Shown piece after piece: positions 53,510 to 61,856 of a stretch of DNA of 64,000 bases. This DNA comes from Verrucomicrobiaceae bacterium (GTDB lineage: Bacteria > Verrucomicrobiota > Verrucomicrobiia > Verrucomicrobiales > Verrucomicrobiaceae). The first letter of the stretch is position 1. The number at the start of each line of letters is the position of its first letter. The notes beneath the pieces are model-generated. The model did not search any database and was not told the origin of the DNA. It saw nothing but the letters and a program-made list of their open reading frames with translations. The stretch is from contig JACKQF010000003.1 of assembly GCA_024232965.1 (NCBI GenBank), positions 310,001 through 374,000 of the forward strand, in the 5' to 3' direction. A program made the position numbers and the translations under genes.

Positions 53510-55579
53510 TCAGCGGTTCATTTCAAGGCGCAGCGTGGCGAGTTTCCCTGCGGGCAGGGTGAAGGCAAACTTGGTGAAACGTCCTTTTTCGATTTTTACC
53601 GTGCTTTCAGACAGGCTCACCGGCTTGCCGCCGACGATGAGGCTCGCCGTGTAGTCGCCGGGTTTCAGTTGGCGGAGTTCGGCTCTCATCTCACGCGGTG
53701 CCCCGCCAAAGTGAAACAGCTCAGCGGCAAACTTCGTCGTGCTCGCCTCGGTGACGAGCGCGGCGATGCCCTTCGGCGGCGTGAGCCAGCGCACGGCAAT
53801 CTGCGGGAAGCGCGGTGCATTCTTGTCGCCTGTGACCATGCGGTAGAGCAGCTCGTGCTTCGGCTGCGTCACGCCTTTGTAGGCGTCGAAGGCGTAGTCC
53901 TGCGAGAGGAACTGCACGAAGCGCATCACACGGTCGGTGGAGCGCACCTCGCTCGTGAAACCCGGGAAATTCACTCGCAATGCCGCCAGGCTTTCGCGCA
54001 ATGCAGCCTCCATCTCGCGTTTGCCCGCCTCATCGGTGCGGATGACGAATTCAGCACCTTCCAGCGCGATGAGTTCGTCAAACTCGCTCGTTCCGGTCAG
54101 CGCTTTGAAACGTGCCAGCGTCTTCACGAGTCCGCCCGTGTTGCTGTTGGCGTTTTGGCGCGGGGCGAGCTGGTCGGCGCACCAGGCCTCGGTGCCGGGC
54201 TTGAATTCACCCGAAGGGTTCTGCAGGTGCTTTAGCCGGATCGCCGCCATCGAGCGCAGCGGCGCCAGGTAGTGCTCTTTTCCGGTCATCACATGCGCCA
54301 GCATCAGCGCGTCTGTCATCTCGGTGATGACGCTGGGCCAGAGGTAGTAGCTGTGCATGTAGCCGCCCGGTTTGACGGGCTCCCACCAGTTGCCCTCGGC
54401 CCCGGCGGCGGCGCCATCCGGCCAGCGGAGGCTTGCGGGCAGAATGCCGGCCGGCTTGCCATTCTCCGCACGCGCCGTGGCGTCCACCCAGGTGTCGAGC
54501 CATTCACAGATCTGCGCACCGAGTTTTTCATCGCCCGTCCTCTGCCACGCCAGCAGCGCCGGATGCAACGCACCGACATCGGCGATCACATCCAGCGCGC
54601 GCTGGGGCTGCGGCGCGGTCTCCGTGGCGCTGAAGTAGAAGCTCTTGAACTGAAGCCGGCCGCGCTCGTTTTTACCCGTCCACACATCGCGCATGAAATC
54701 GCCTAGCTTGAGGCCCCACTTCGTCCATTTGTCATTCTCAGGCTCAAGCACCATCAGCGGCACCAGATTGTCCGTCGTGTCCTCGGCAGCGTGCTCCACA
54801 TCGGTGATTTCCGTGTTGAACCCGCCCTTCAAATGCGGCCGCGTGACCGCCGAGCGCGAAAACTTCAACTGCGCCGCCGTGATCTGCGGGTCATCAAAAC
54901 CCAGCAGCACGGACGACCACCACCGCCACATCTCGCAGTCATCGCCCCAGCCGCCACCGAACTCGCCGTTGTCGCGTTGGCGCTGCGTGATCCACCAGCG
55001 GATGATCTCGCCCAGTCGCTCAAGTTGCTCGCGTTGCAACGTGGCCCACTCCGGCGCCTCCTCCACCTTCGCCGGCACCACGCCCCAGGGCAGAGCCTCG
55101 CCCAGATACATCCGCGCCACCGTGTTCTGCGGAAACGCCGCCTTCACCCGCTGAAACGAAGCCACGGCCTCGTCTTTGAACCACTTCGAATCCTTCGGAT
55201 GCGTGCGCACCGTGCTGTTCTCGATCAGAGTCCACGCCAGCATCCGTCCGCGATACAGTTCGCAGATGGGCCGCAAAGGAGAATCCGCCGCGACCCCGAA
55301 GTCATAGTCGCCCAGCGCACGAGCGGGCTTCCCGCGCATGCTTGCCCCGTAGAACTTCAGCGCGCTGCCGTTCCACCTCTTCGCAAACTCTGCCAGCGCG
55401 GTTGCCTCCTTGCGTTGTTCTTCGTCAAGCGCAGGCAGCGCCGCATATTTTTCCAGCAGCGCCTGCCGTTCCTTGTCGTCGTCCGTGTTGCCTGCCTGTC
55501 GAATGAGCGCGGGAAGCTCGGCGTGCAGACAGACGGTAAGCAGCGGGATCAGAGAGAGCAGGCAAGGTCGGAAGTCCAT
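53510..55579 (-). CDS. Large secreted helical protein, possibly carbohydrate-active
   Basis: A 689-residue exported protein (signal peptide 'MDFRPCLLSLIPLLTVCLHA'). It is rich in Trp and helices with segments such as 'GEFGGGWGDDCEMWRWWSSVLLG', 'GGYMHSYYLWPSVITEMTDALMLAH' and 'WLDTWVDATARAENG', wording typical of alpha/alpha-toroid glycan hydrolases or lyases. The C-terminal 90 residues look like a beta-sandwich ('LKPGDYTASLIVGG'). I cannot assign a family. The codons appear more G/C-ended than in its neighbours, which might mean transfer. A start four codons earlier at 55591 is also possible. No partner gene adjoins it. Confidence 0.65.
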   Translation of the reverse strand: MDFRPCLLSLIPLLTVCLHAELPALIRQAGNTDDDKERQALLEKYAALPALDEEQRKEATALAEFAKRWNGSALKFYGASMRGKPARALGDYDFGVAADSPLRPICELYRGRMLAWTLIENSTVRTHPKDSKWFKDEAVASFQRVKAAFPQNTVARMYLGEALPWGVVPAKVEEAPEWATLQREQLERLGEIIRWWITQRQRDNGEFGGGWGDDCEMWRWWSSVLLGFDDPQITAAQLKFSRSAVTRPHLKGGFNTEITDVEHAAEDTTDNLVPLMVLEPENDKWTKWGLKLGDFMRDVWTGKNERGRLQFKSFYFSATETAPQPQRALDVIADVGALHPALLAWQRTGDEKLGAQICEWLDTWVDATARAENGKPAGILPASLRWPDGAAAGAEGNWWEPVKPGGYMHSYYLWPSVITEMTDALMLAHVMTGKEHYLAPLRSMAAIRLKHLQNPSGEFKPGTEAWCADQLAPRQNANSNTGGLVKTLARFKALTGTSEFDELIALEGAEFVIRTDEAGKREMEAALRESLAALRVNFPGFTSEVRSTDRVMRFVQFLSQDYAFDAYKGVTQPKHELLYRMVTGDKNAPRFPQIAVRWLTPPKGIAALVTEASTTKFAAELFHFGGAPREMRAELRQLKPGDYTASLIVGGKPVSLSESTVKIEKGRFTKFAFTLPAGKLATLRLEMNR

Positions 55580-55833
55580 GAGGCCTATCAACGCTGCACC
55601 TCGATGTCATTTCTCAAAGCAACTTCTCCGTCAGCCATGCCGCAGGGAGACGCGCGGCCCAGCCCTGTGTCTGGCTTCGGACACTATCTCCAATGCCACA
55701 TGCGAAACACAGCCCGAGGAAAGTTGGCAGACGAAACCAAACTTGCTCCGCCCATGATCCGGCGACTTCCACGGTGTTGAGGCTGCAGACAGTGTTGCGT
55801 CATCGGTGCTATGTCGCTCACTCAAGGGCGTGC

Positions 55834-56748
55834 CTATTTCGCAGCCAGTGCCTCGCGGCGGTATTTGCGGTGGCCGGAGATGACGGTTTGGAAGCTGCCC
55901 CATAGGATGAGGGCCCCGCCGATGATCTGCGGGGTGGTGAAGGGTTCTGCAAACAGGCTGACGCTGGTCACGGTGATGATCAGTGGCACCAGGGTTTGGT
56001 AGGCACCTCCGGCGGCGACGGTGAGGAAGCGAAAGCCCTCGGTCATCGAGAGTTGGCCGGCGGTGGCGCAAAGGGCGGCGATGCAGAGCAGAGCGGCATC
56101 AGTCCACGAGGGCATCACGAACGACCGCGCAGCCATGGGCACGGCGAGCAGCAGGGCGTAGATGCATTGCGAGGCGAAGATGGTCGCGCTGGTTTCGGTG
56201 CGGGTCAGTTGGCGGATGACGACGACCACGGCGGCGGCCAGTACCGCACCGCTGAGGGCGATGGCTTCATAGTGCCCAAACTGGGCCAGCGTGCCAGGAG
56301 TCATGCCTGTCAAGAAGGCTAGACCGACGAGCGCGAGCAGGATGCCGGTGATTTTTCCGAAGCCCAGTTCCTCCTTCAGAACAAAGGCGGCCATGATGGC
56401 GGCGAAGACGCACCAGGTATTGCCAATCAGGGTCGCTTTACCCGCTCCCAAGGGGCCAATGGTGATGTAGTAGGCTGCGGTGCCGAGGGCGCCAAGCACG
56501 CCTCTGGAGGCGAGCAACCAACTTTGGAAGCTGCGCTTCAGTCGCAGGGTGCCACGAGGCACAAAAAGCAGCAGCGTCACCACCATGCCGATCGCTCCAC
56601 GGGCGCTCATCGACAGCCAGGGATCGACGTGGTGATCGGAGGAAAGGACCTTCAGCAGCAAGGCATTGCCGGTGAAACAGGTCAATGAAACGACCATCCA
56701 CAGCGTGCCGCGCCGCTGTTGATGCTGGAGTTGGTTGGGGGTGCTCAT
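55834..56748 (-). CDS. DMT-superfamily transporter (EamA family)
   Basis: A 304-residue integral membrane protein with about ten hydrophobic segments in two homologous halves, the layout of EamA-type drug/metabolite transporters. Examples are 'GTLWMVVSLTCFTGNALLLKVL' at the start and 'IGGALILWGSFQTVISGH' at the end. Members export amino acids or other metabolites; some are sugar-phosphate exchangers. Nothing in the sequence fixes the substrate. It is a lone gene with gene-poor flanks on both sides. Confidence 0.88.
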   Translation of the reverse strand: MSTPNQLQHQQRRGTLWMVVSLTCFTGNALLLKVLSSDHHVDPWLSMSARGAIGMVVTLLLFVPRGTLRLKRSFQSWLLASRGVLGALGTAAYYITIGPLGAGKATLIGNTWCVFAAIMAAFVLKEELGFGKITGILLALVGLAFLTGMTPGTLAQFGHYEAIALSGAVLAAAVVVVIRQLTRTETSATIFASQCIYALLLAVPMAARSFVMPSWTDAALLCIAALCATAGQLSMTEGFRFLTVAAGGAYQTLVPLIITVTSVSLFAEPFTTPQIIGGALILWGSFQTVISGHRKYRREALAAK

Positions 56749-57151
56749 GGGAAAAGGCAGCGGTCCGAGGGGAGGCTGCCTTCCGGCAAGGGTGTCTGAT
56801 CGTTTGGATCGTGATGGATCGCGTCAGCGCAGGTTCCTCAAACCTTTGTTTTGTTCAGCCATGCCATACGGCACGCACCGCTTTTACGAGAGCGGCGCGG
56901 ACGGCAATTCTGCTGGCGCGTTTGAGGTTCATCAGAGAGCGCCAAGAATCGGTGGAAATTGGAAAAGGTCAAGCGGCGAGGTGCTGGCGGGCTTTGGGGG
57001 CGGGGGCTGACGATGAGGCTTGAGAAGGACGAGAAGGAGGACGAGGACGAGGGGTTCGTCTTGGTCACTTCATGCCCGCGCTCGCGTCACCCGGCATTCT
57101 GGCGAATGGGGCTGCTCGTTGGCGTGTTTTCGTTGGGTCTTCAGGCTGCGG
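56749..57151. other. 403-base spacer with a purine-rich tract, no supported gene
   Basis: Between the DMT transporter and argF I see no convincing gene. A short plus-strand frame at about 56861-57010 codes for 49 residues ending in a Gly run and resembles nothing known. A GAGGAC-type purine-rich tract lies at 57011-57053 (GAAGGACGAGAAGGAGGACG and more). Its complement resembles the pyrimidine-rich tract at 48461-48497 in another spacer. Confidence 0.5.
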
Positions 57152-58057
57152 TTACTTGGCGCCGTTGACCAATTGGCAAATAACGGCTTTTTGGGCGTGG
57201 AGGCGGTTTTCGGCTTGGTCGAAGATCAGGGTGGCGTTTTCTTCGAGGACGCTTTCGGTGATCTCTTTGCCGCGATACGCGGGCAGGCAGTGCATGACGA
57301 GTGCGCCGGGTTTGGCCTTGCCGAGCAGGGCGTGGTCGATCTGCCAGGGGCGCAAGGTTTCGATGCGTTCCTTGGCTTCTTCCTCTTTGCCCATGCTGAC
57401 CCAAACGTCGGTGTAGAGGACATCGCAGCCCTGCACGGCCTCGCTGGGATCGTCGGTGACACTGATGTTGCTGCTGGCTACGCGGTCCATGAAGCTTGCA
57501 GCGGGTTGGAACTCCTTTGGTGCGCCGATGACGAGTTCAAAGCCGAGCTTGGCCGAGGCCCAGATCCACGAGCGTGCGACGTTGCAGTCGCCATCGCCGA
57601 GGAAGCAGACCCTGCGGCCTTCCCAGCCGCCGATGCGCTCCGTCATGGTCAGGAGATCGGCGAGGATCTGGCAGGGATGCTCGTCGTCGGTAAGGGCGTT
57701 GATGGTCGGGATTCCGCTGAAGGAGGCGAACTCCTCGACATCGTTCTGCGCAAAGGTGCGGATGACCGCGCCGTGAATCATGCGACCCATCACGCGGGCA
57801 GTGTCCTTGATCGGTTCGCCGCGGCCGAGTTGGATGTCATTACCGGAGAGGAACATGACCTGACCACCGAGCTCCCGGATGCCGACTTCAAAGCTGACGC
57901 GGGTGCGGGTGGATGACTTGGTGAAAATGAGTGCCCATTGCTGACCCGTAAGGACTTGCGGGGAAGCTGCGCGATTCTTTTTGAGCACGGTTGCCTGGGA
58001 CACGATGCGCTCGATTTCAGCGCCGGTAAGGGCTTCAAGAGAGAGAAGATGTTTCAT
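57152..58057 (-). CDS. argF: Ornithine carbamoyltransferase
   Basis: A 301-residue transcarbamylase making citrulline from ornithine and carbamoyl phosphate. The phosphate loop 'FTKSSTRTRVSFEVG', 'DDEHPCQILADLLTM', 'LYTDVWVSMG' and the ornithine loop 'MHCLPAYRGKEIT' are diagnostic for OTC. Length is normal. It follows argD on the same strand after 36 bases, so the pair forms an arginine-synthesis operon. A knotted N-acetylornithine version exists in some phyla, but the 'HCLP' loop and 'STRTR' spacing fit the normal enzyme. Confidence 0.94.
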   Translation of the reverse strand: MKHLLSLEALTGAEIERIVSQATVLKKNRAASPQVLTGQQWALIFTKSSTRTRVSFEVGIRELGGQVMFLSGNDIQLGRGEPIKDTARVMGRMIHGAVIRTFAQNDVEEFASFSGIPTINALTDDEHPCQILADLLTMTERIGGWEGRRVCFLGDGDCNVARSWIWASAKLGFELVIGAPKEFQPAASFMDRVASSNISVTDDPSEAVQGCDVLYTDVWVSMGKEEEAKERIETLRPWQIDHALLGKAKPGALVMHCLPAYRGKEITESVLEENATLIFDQAENRLHAQKAVICQLVNGAK

Positions 58058-58093
58058 AGCGATCTGAGGGGAAATGAGAGAGAGTTTGCGGGA

Positions 58094-59407
58094 CTAGGCG
58101 GCAGCAGTCGTTGCATCAAGGGCTTGGCGGAAGAGCTGCAGGCCTTCTGCGACGTGGCCTTCCTGGATATTCATCGGCGGCAGCCAGCGCACGACGTGGG
58201 TGCCCGCAGGAACGACCATCATCCCGATATCGAGCAACTGCCGTGCCAGCCAGATGGATGCAGGTCTGCCGGAGGCGATCACGGCTGGGTGATTGTCAAA
58301 CAGCGCGGCATTCAGTTCGAAACCGATCATCATGCCAAAGGCTCGCACGCTGGTGATGCAGGGGTTTTTCCATGCACTGACGTCAGCTGCGATCTGCGCG
58401 CCGAGCTTTGCAGAGTGAGCTGCCAGGTCGTCGCGGAGGATGACTCCCAAGGTGGTAAGCCCCACGGTGCAAGCGAGCGGCGATCCGCCGTAGGTGGTGC
58501 CGTGGCTGCCGGGTCCGAGGAGGTCGCAGAGTTGGCCTTGCCCTTCGTCTCCGACAGGGCGGTCTTGGATCCAGAAGGAGCCGAGTGGGAAACCGCTGCC
58601 GATGGACTTGGCCCAACTGATGGCGTCAGGTTTGATTTCATCGCCCGGAATAATGGTGCGCCAGCCGCCAAGGGTCCCGGTGCGTCCGAGACCGCACTGA
58701 ACCTCGTCGAGCAGGAGCAGCATGTCGTTGGATTTGCAGAGGTCTGCTGCGGCCCTCAAAAACTCTGGTGTCACGGGATGAACGCCGCTTTCGCCTTGCA
58801 CGGGTTCAAGTAGGATGGCGACGGTTTTGTCCGTGATCGCAGCCTTCAGTGCGTCGATATCGTTGAACGGCGCATAGACAAATCCAGGAACGATAGGGCC
58901 AAAACCGCCGTGGATCTTTGCCTGCGCAGTGGCGCTCATCGCGCCGAACGTCCGTCCATGGAACGAACCGGTGAAGGTGATGATCTCGTAGCGAGGCGAG
59001 CCATCGGGCAGGGGGCGGGTGACACCGTAGCGGCGGGCCAGTTTGATCAGGCCTTCATTGGCTTCGGCACCGCTGTTGCAGAAAAAGCATTTTCCGGGAA
59101 TCTGCATGACGCGCTCCACCAAGAGTCGTGCCAGCTCTGCCTGCTGCCGGATGCAGTACCAGTTGGAGACGTGCATCAGCGTATGCGCCTGGCGGGAGAT
59201 GGCGTCTGCCACCTCTGGATGGGAGTGACCCAGTGGGCAAACGGCTACTCCGCCCGCAAAGTCGAGATACTTCTTTCCATCACGATCCCAGACGTAGGGA
59301 CCCTCGCCACGCTCTGGCCAGATCTGGTAGCGGCCGTAATTCGGCACCACGTACTGGTCCATCCAAGCGGGATCGAAGGGAGCATCTGGATCAAAAGGGG
59401 CGGTCAT
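58094..59407 (-). CDS. argD: Acetylornithine aminotransferase
   Basis: A 437-residue class III PLP aminotransferase. Seen are 'DRDGKKYLDFAGGVAVCPLGHSHPEV' (in parts) near the N-terminus, 'FCNSGAEANEGLIKLAR' (cofactor phosphate), 'LLLLDEVQCGLGRTG' with the pyridine-binding Asp and 'DAISWAKSIGSGFPLG' with the Schiff-base Lys. Close relatives use ornithine, succinylornithine or GABA, but the argF gene downstream supports an arginine role. Its leader has a small AT-rich hairpin (59423-59439, GTTTTTT-CGG-AAAAAAC) of unclear use. Confidence 0.92.
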   Translation of the reverse strand: MTAPFDPDAPFDPAWMDQYVVPNYGRYQIWPERGEGPYVWDRDGKKYLDFAGGVAVCPLGHSHPEVADAISRQAHTLMHVSNWYCIRQQAELARLLVERVMQIPGKCFFCNSGAEANEGLIKLARRYGVTRPLPDGSPRYEIITFTGSFHGRTFGAMSATAQAKIHGGFGPIVPGFVYAPFNDIDALKAAITDKTVAILLEPVQGESGVHPVTPEFLRAAADLCKSNDMLLLLDEVQCGLGRTGTLGGWRTIIPGDEIKPDAISWAKSIGSGFPLGSFWIQDRPVGDEGQGQLCDLLGPGSHGTTYGGSPLACTVGLTTLGVILRDDLAAHSAKLGAQIAADVSAWKNPCITSVRAFGMMIGFELNAALFDNHPAVIASGRPASIWLARQLLDIGMMVVPAGTHVVRWLPPMNIQEGHVAEGLQLFRQALDATTAAA

Positions 59408-59568
59408 GTATTTGGGGCAGGTGTTTTTTCGGAAAAAACGGGGAAGCTGTTAGGATGGACCGCATTGGCGGAAGGGCAAGATTCATTTCGGCTAACAAAT
59501 TTGGCACAATTCAGGCTAGGACAGAGGCTCCCCGCCTGCGGCGGAGCGAAACTTCCCCGCAATGATGC

Positions 59569-59596
59569 TTGACGCGTGGGGTCACGGTCCTATCGT
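59569..59596 (+). promoter_or_regulatory. Predicted sigma-70-type promoter of sucC-sucD
   Basis: TTGACG (59569-59574) and TATCGT (59591-59596) are spaced by 16 bases and lie 57 bases before the sucC start codon. The first box matches five of six consensus bases and the second four of six. It is the best promoter-like pair I noticed in the window; transcription start would be near 59603. Confidence 0.5.
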
Positions 59597-59652
59597 CGCG
59601 GCTCTCTGCTCGTGAGACCGGGCCGGGAACCCCGCATCTTTTCAATTTCCCC

Positions 59653-60843
59653 ATGAACATCCACGAATACCAAGCCAAAGAACTGTTTGAGAAATTCGGT
59701 GTCGCCACCCCTGCCGGGAAGGTCGCCGCAACCGCTGAGGAGGCAGGCGCTGCCGCTCGCGAAATCGGGGGCACTGGGCTCGTGGTCAAGGCCCAGGTGC
59801 ATGCTGGTGGTCGCGGCAAGGGCACCTTTAAAAATGGCTTCAAAGGCGGTGTGCATGTCATCAACACAGCAGAAGAAGCTCAGGACATCGCAGGCAAAAT
59901 GCTGGGTCAGACGCTCGTCACCCACCAGACGGGTCCTGAAGGAAAGCTGGTCAGCAAAGTGCTGATCGCCAAGTCGGTGGACATCGTCAAGGAACTCTAT
60001 TTCGCGATCCTCTTCGATCGCAGCAAGAGCGCACACTCCATCATCGCTTCCACTGAAGGTGGGATGAACATCGAAGAAGTGGCGGAAAAGACCCCTGAGA
60101 AAATCACGAAAGTGCCTGTGCACCCGACCATGGGTCTGCAACCTTACCAGTGCCGCAAGATCGCTGCCGCGCTCGGATTGAAGGGACCGCTGATCAATCA
60201 GGCAGTGAAGCTTTTCTCCTCCCTTTGGAATCTTTACTCCAAGAGCGATTGCTCCTTGGTGGAAGTCAATCCTCTGGCAGTGACAACCGATGGCCAAGTG
60301 GTGGCTCTGGATGCGAAGTTCAATTTTGATGACAACGCCCTCTACCGCCAAAAAGAAGTCACCGCGATGCGAGATACCTCCGAGGAAGATCCTCGCGAAG
60401 TGGCTGCCAGCGATTTTGGTCTGAACTACATCGGTCTGGATGGCAACATCGCCTGCCTCGTGAACGGCGCGGGTCTGGCAATGGCCACGATGGACATCAT
60501 CAAACTGCACGGCGGCGAGCCCGCAAACTTCCTGGACGTGGGCGGCGGCGCTACCAAGGATCAGGTGGCCTCTGCCTTCAAAATCATCCTGGGTGATCCT
60601 AACGTGAAGGGGATCCTGGTGAACATCTTTGGTGGTATCATGGACTGCAACGTCATCGCTCAGGGCATCATCGCTGCGGTGAATGAGGTGGGTCTGACAC
60701 TACCGTTGGTGGTGCGTCTCGAAGGGAACAATGTGGAAGCTGGCAAAGCCACCTTGGCTGGAAGTGGTATGGCAATCCTCAGTGCGGATGGCCTCACGGA
60801 TGCCGCGCAGAAAATCGTCGCAGCAGTCGCCAACGTTGCCTGA
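59653..60843 (+). CDS. sucC: Succinyl-CoA synthetase beta subunit
   Basis: A 396-residue ATP-grasp protein beginning 'MNIHEYQAKELFEKFGV', the standard SucC start. 'VVKAQVHAGGRGKGTF' binds nucleotide phosphate, 'SLVEVNPLAV' and 'DAKFNFDDNALYR' are typical, and 'NFLDVGGGATKDQV' with 'GIMDCNVIAQGI' belongs to the C-terminal CoA-ligase domain. With SucD it converts succinyl-CoA to succinate with formation of ATP or GTP in the TCA cycle. sucD follows after 36 bases. Confidence 0.96.
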   Translation: MNIHEYQAKELFEKFGVATPAGKVAATAEEAGAAAREIGGTGLVVKAQVHAGGRGKGTFKNGFKGGVHVINTAEEAQDIAGKMLGQTLVTHQTGPEGKLVSKVLIAKSVDIVKELYFAILFDRSKSAHSIIASTEGGMNIEEVAEKTPEKITKVPVHPTMGLQPYQCRKIAAALGLKGPLINQAVKLFSSLWNLYSKSDCSLVEVNPLAVTTDGQVVALDAKFNFDDNALYRQKEVTAMRDTSEEDPREVAASDFGLNYIGLDGNIACLVNGAGLAMATMDIIKLHGGEPANFLDVGGGATKDQVASAFKIILGDPNVKGILVNIFGGIMDCNVIAQGIIAAVNEVGLTLPLVVRLEGNNVEAGKATLAGSGMAILSADGLTDAAQKIVAAVANVA

Positions 60844-60879
60844 ACCCACCTTTTACAGACCTCCTAACACACTTTCTAT

Positions 60880-61785
60880 ATGGCTATCCTCGTTGACACA
60901 GACACTCGCATTCTCGTCCAAGGCATTACGGGCGATTTTGGTTCCCGCCACGCCAAGGCATCGTTGGACTACGGCACGCAACTCGTCGCCGGCGTCACTC
61001 CGGGTAAGGGCGGGCAGTTTTTTGAACACAACGGCCACAAGGTGCCCGTCTTTGACACCGTCGCTGAAGCGGCGGCTGAGACCGGTGCTACCGTGAGCGC
61101 GATCTTCGTGCCACCTCCGTTTGCTGCGGATGCGATCCTTGAGTGCGTCGATGCCCAACTCGCCCTGGCGGTTGCGATCACTGAAGGCATTCCCGTCAAT
61201 GACATGATCCGCGTGAAGTCCGCGATGTGCCACAGCAAGACGCGCCTCATCGGCCCGAACTGCCCTGGCGTCGTGACTCCAGGTCGTGGCGATAAGAGCC
61301 ATGGTGGCTGCCGCATCGGCATTGCCCCAGGTTACATTCATCGTCGTGGCAATATCGGCGTAGTTTCCCGCTCCGGCACTCTGACTTATGAGGCCGTGTG
61401 GCAGTTGACGACTCGCGGCTATGGCCAGAGCACCTGCGTCGGCATTGGTGGCGATCCCGTGAATGGCACGAACCACACCGACGTGCTGCAAATGTTCAAT
61501 GACGATCCAGAGACCGAAGCGATCATCATGATCGGCGAGATCGGTGGTAGCGCCGAAGTCGATGCGGCGCGCTGGGCAGCCGAGAATTGCAAAAAGCCAA
61601 TCGCAGCCTTCATCGCAGGCGCTACCGCTCCTGCGGGTCGTCGCATGGGCCATGCAGGTGCCATCGTTGGCGGCGAGGATGATACAGCGGAAGCTAAGAA
61701 GCGCATCCTGCGCGAGTGTGGGATTGCAGTCGCAGACAGTCCTGCGGACATGGCCGCAGCGCTGCTCGAGCGGATGGGGAAGTAA
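60880..61785 (+). CDS. sucD: Succinyl-CoA synthetase alpha subunit
   Basis: A 301-residue CoA-ligase subunit. The CoA-binding domain starts 'ILVQGITGDFGSRHAK'; 'GPNCPGVVTPG', 'GIAPGYIHRRGNIGVVSRSGTLTYEA' (in parts) and the phospho-histidine loop 'RMGHAGAIVGGEDDTAEAK' identify SucD. Length is typical (about 290). The usual 'IMPGxIH' reads 'IAPGYIH', a minor change. It ends the sucC-sucD operon and is followed by a strong terminator. Confidence 0.96.
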   Translation: MAILVDTDTRILVQGITGDFGSRHAKASLDYGTQLVAGVTPGKGGQFFEHNGHKVPVFDTVAEAAAETGATVSAIFVPPPFAADAILECVDAQLALAVAITEGIPVNDMIRVKSAMCHSKTRLIGPNCPGVVTPGRGDKSHGGCRIGIAPGYIHRRGNIGVVSRSGTLTYEAVWQLTTRGYGQSTCVGIGGDPVNGTNHTDVLQMFNDDPETEAIIMIGEIGGSAEVDAARWAAENCKKPIAAFIAGATAPAGRRMGHAGAIVGGEDDTAEAKKRILRECGIAVADSPADMAAALLERMGK

Positions 61786-61818
61786 TTCCCGGCTTGGCGT
61801 AGTCCAGTCGAACTTTGG

Positions 61819-61852
61819 GAGACAGATGGTTCGCGCCATCTGTCTCTTTTTT
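61819..61852 (+). terminator. Rho-independent terminator of sucC-sucD
   Basis: A perfect 11-bp stem (GAGACAGATGG / CCATCTGTCTC, 61819-61829 with 61836-61846) with a six-base loop is followed by six T (61847-61852), 34 bases after the sucD stop. It also separates sucD from the convergent gene ending at 61857. Confidence 0.95.
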
Positions 61853-61856
61853 ACGC

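Noticed and set aside
56861..57010. A 49-codon plus-strand frame in the argF-DMT spacer
   Set aside because: No start signal, no recognisable family, and it ends in a simple Gly run; kept only as a remark in the spacer.
59423..59439. AT-rich hairpin GTTTTTT-CGG-AAAAAAC as a terminator
   Set aside because: It lies in the leader of argD, has no GC stem and no following T-run; mentioned with argD only.
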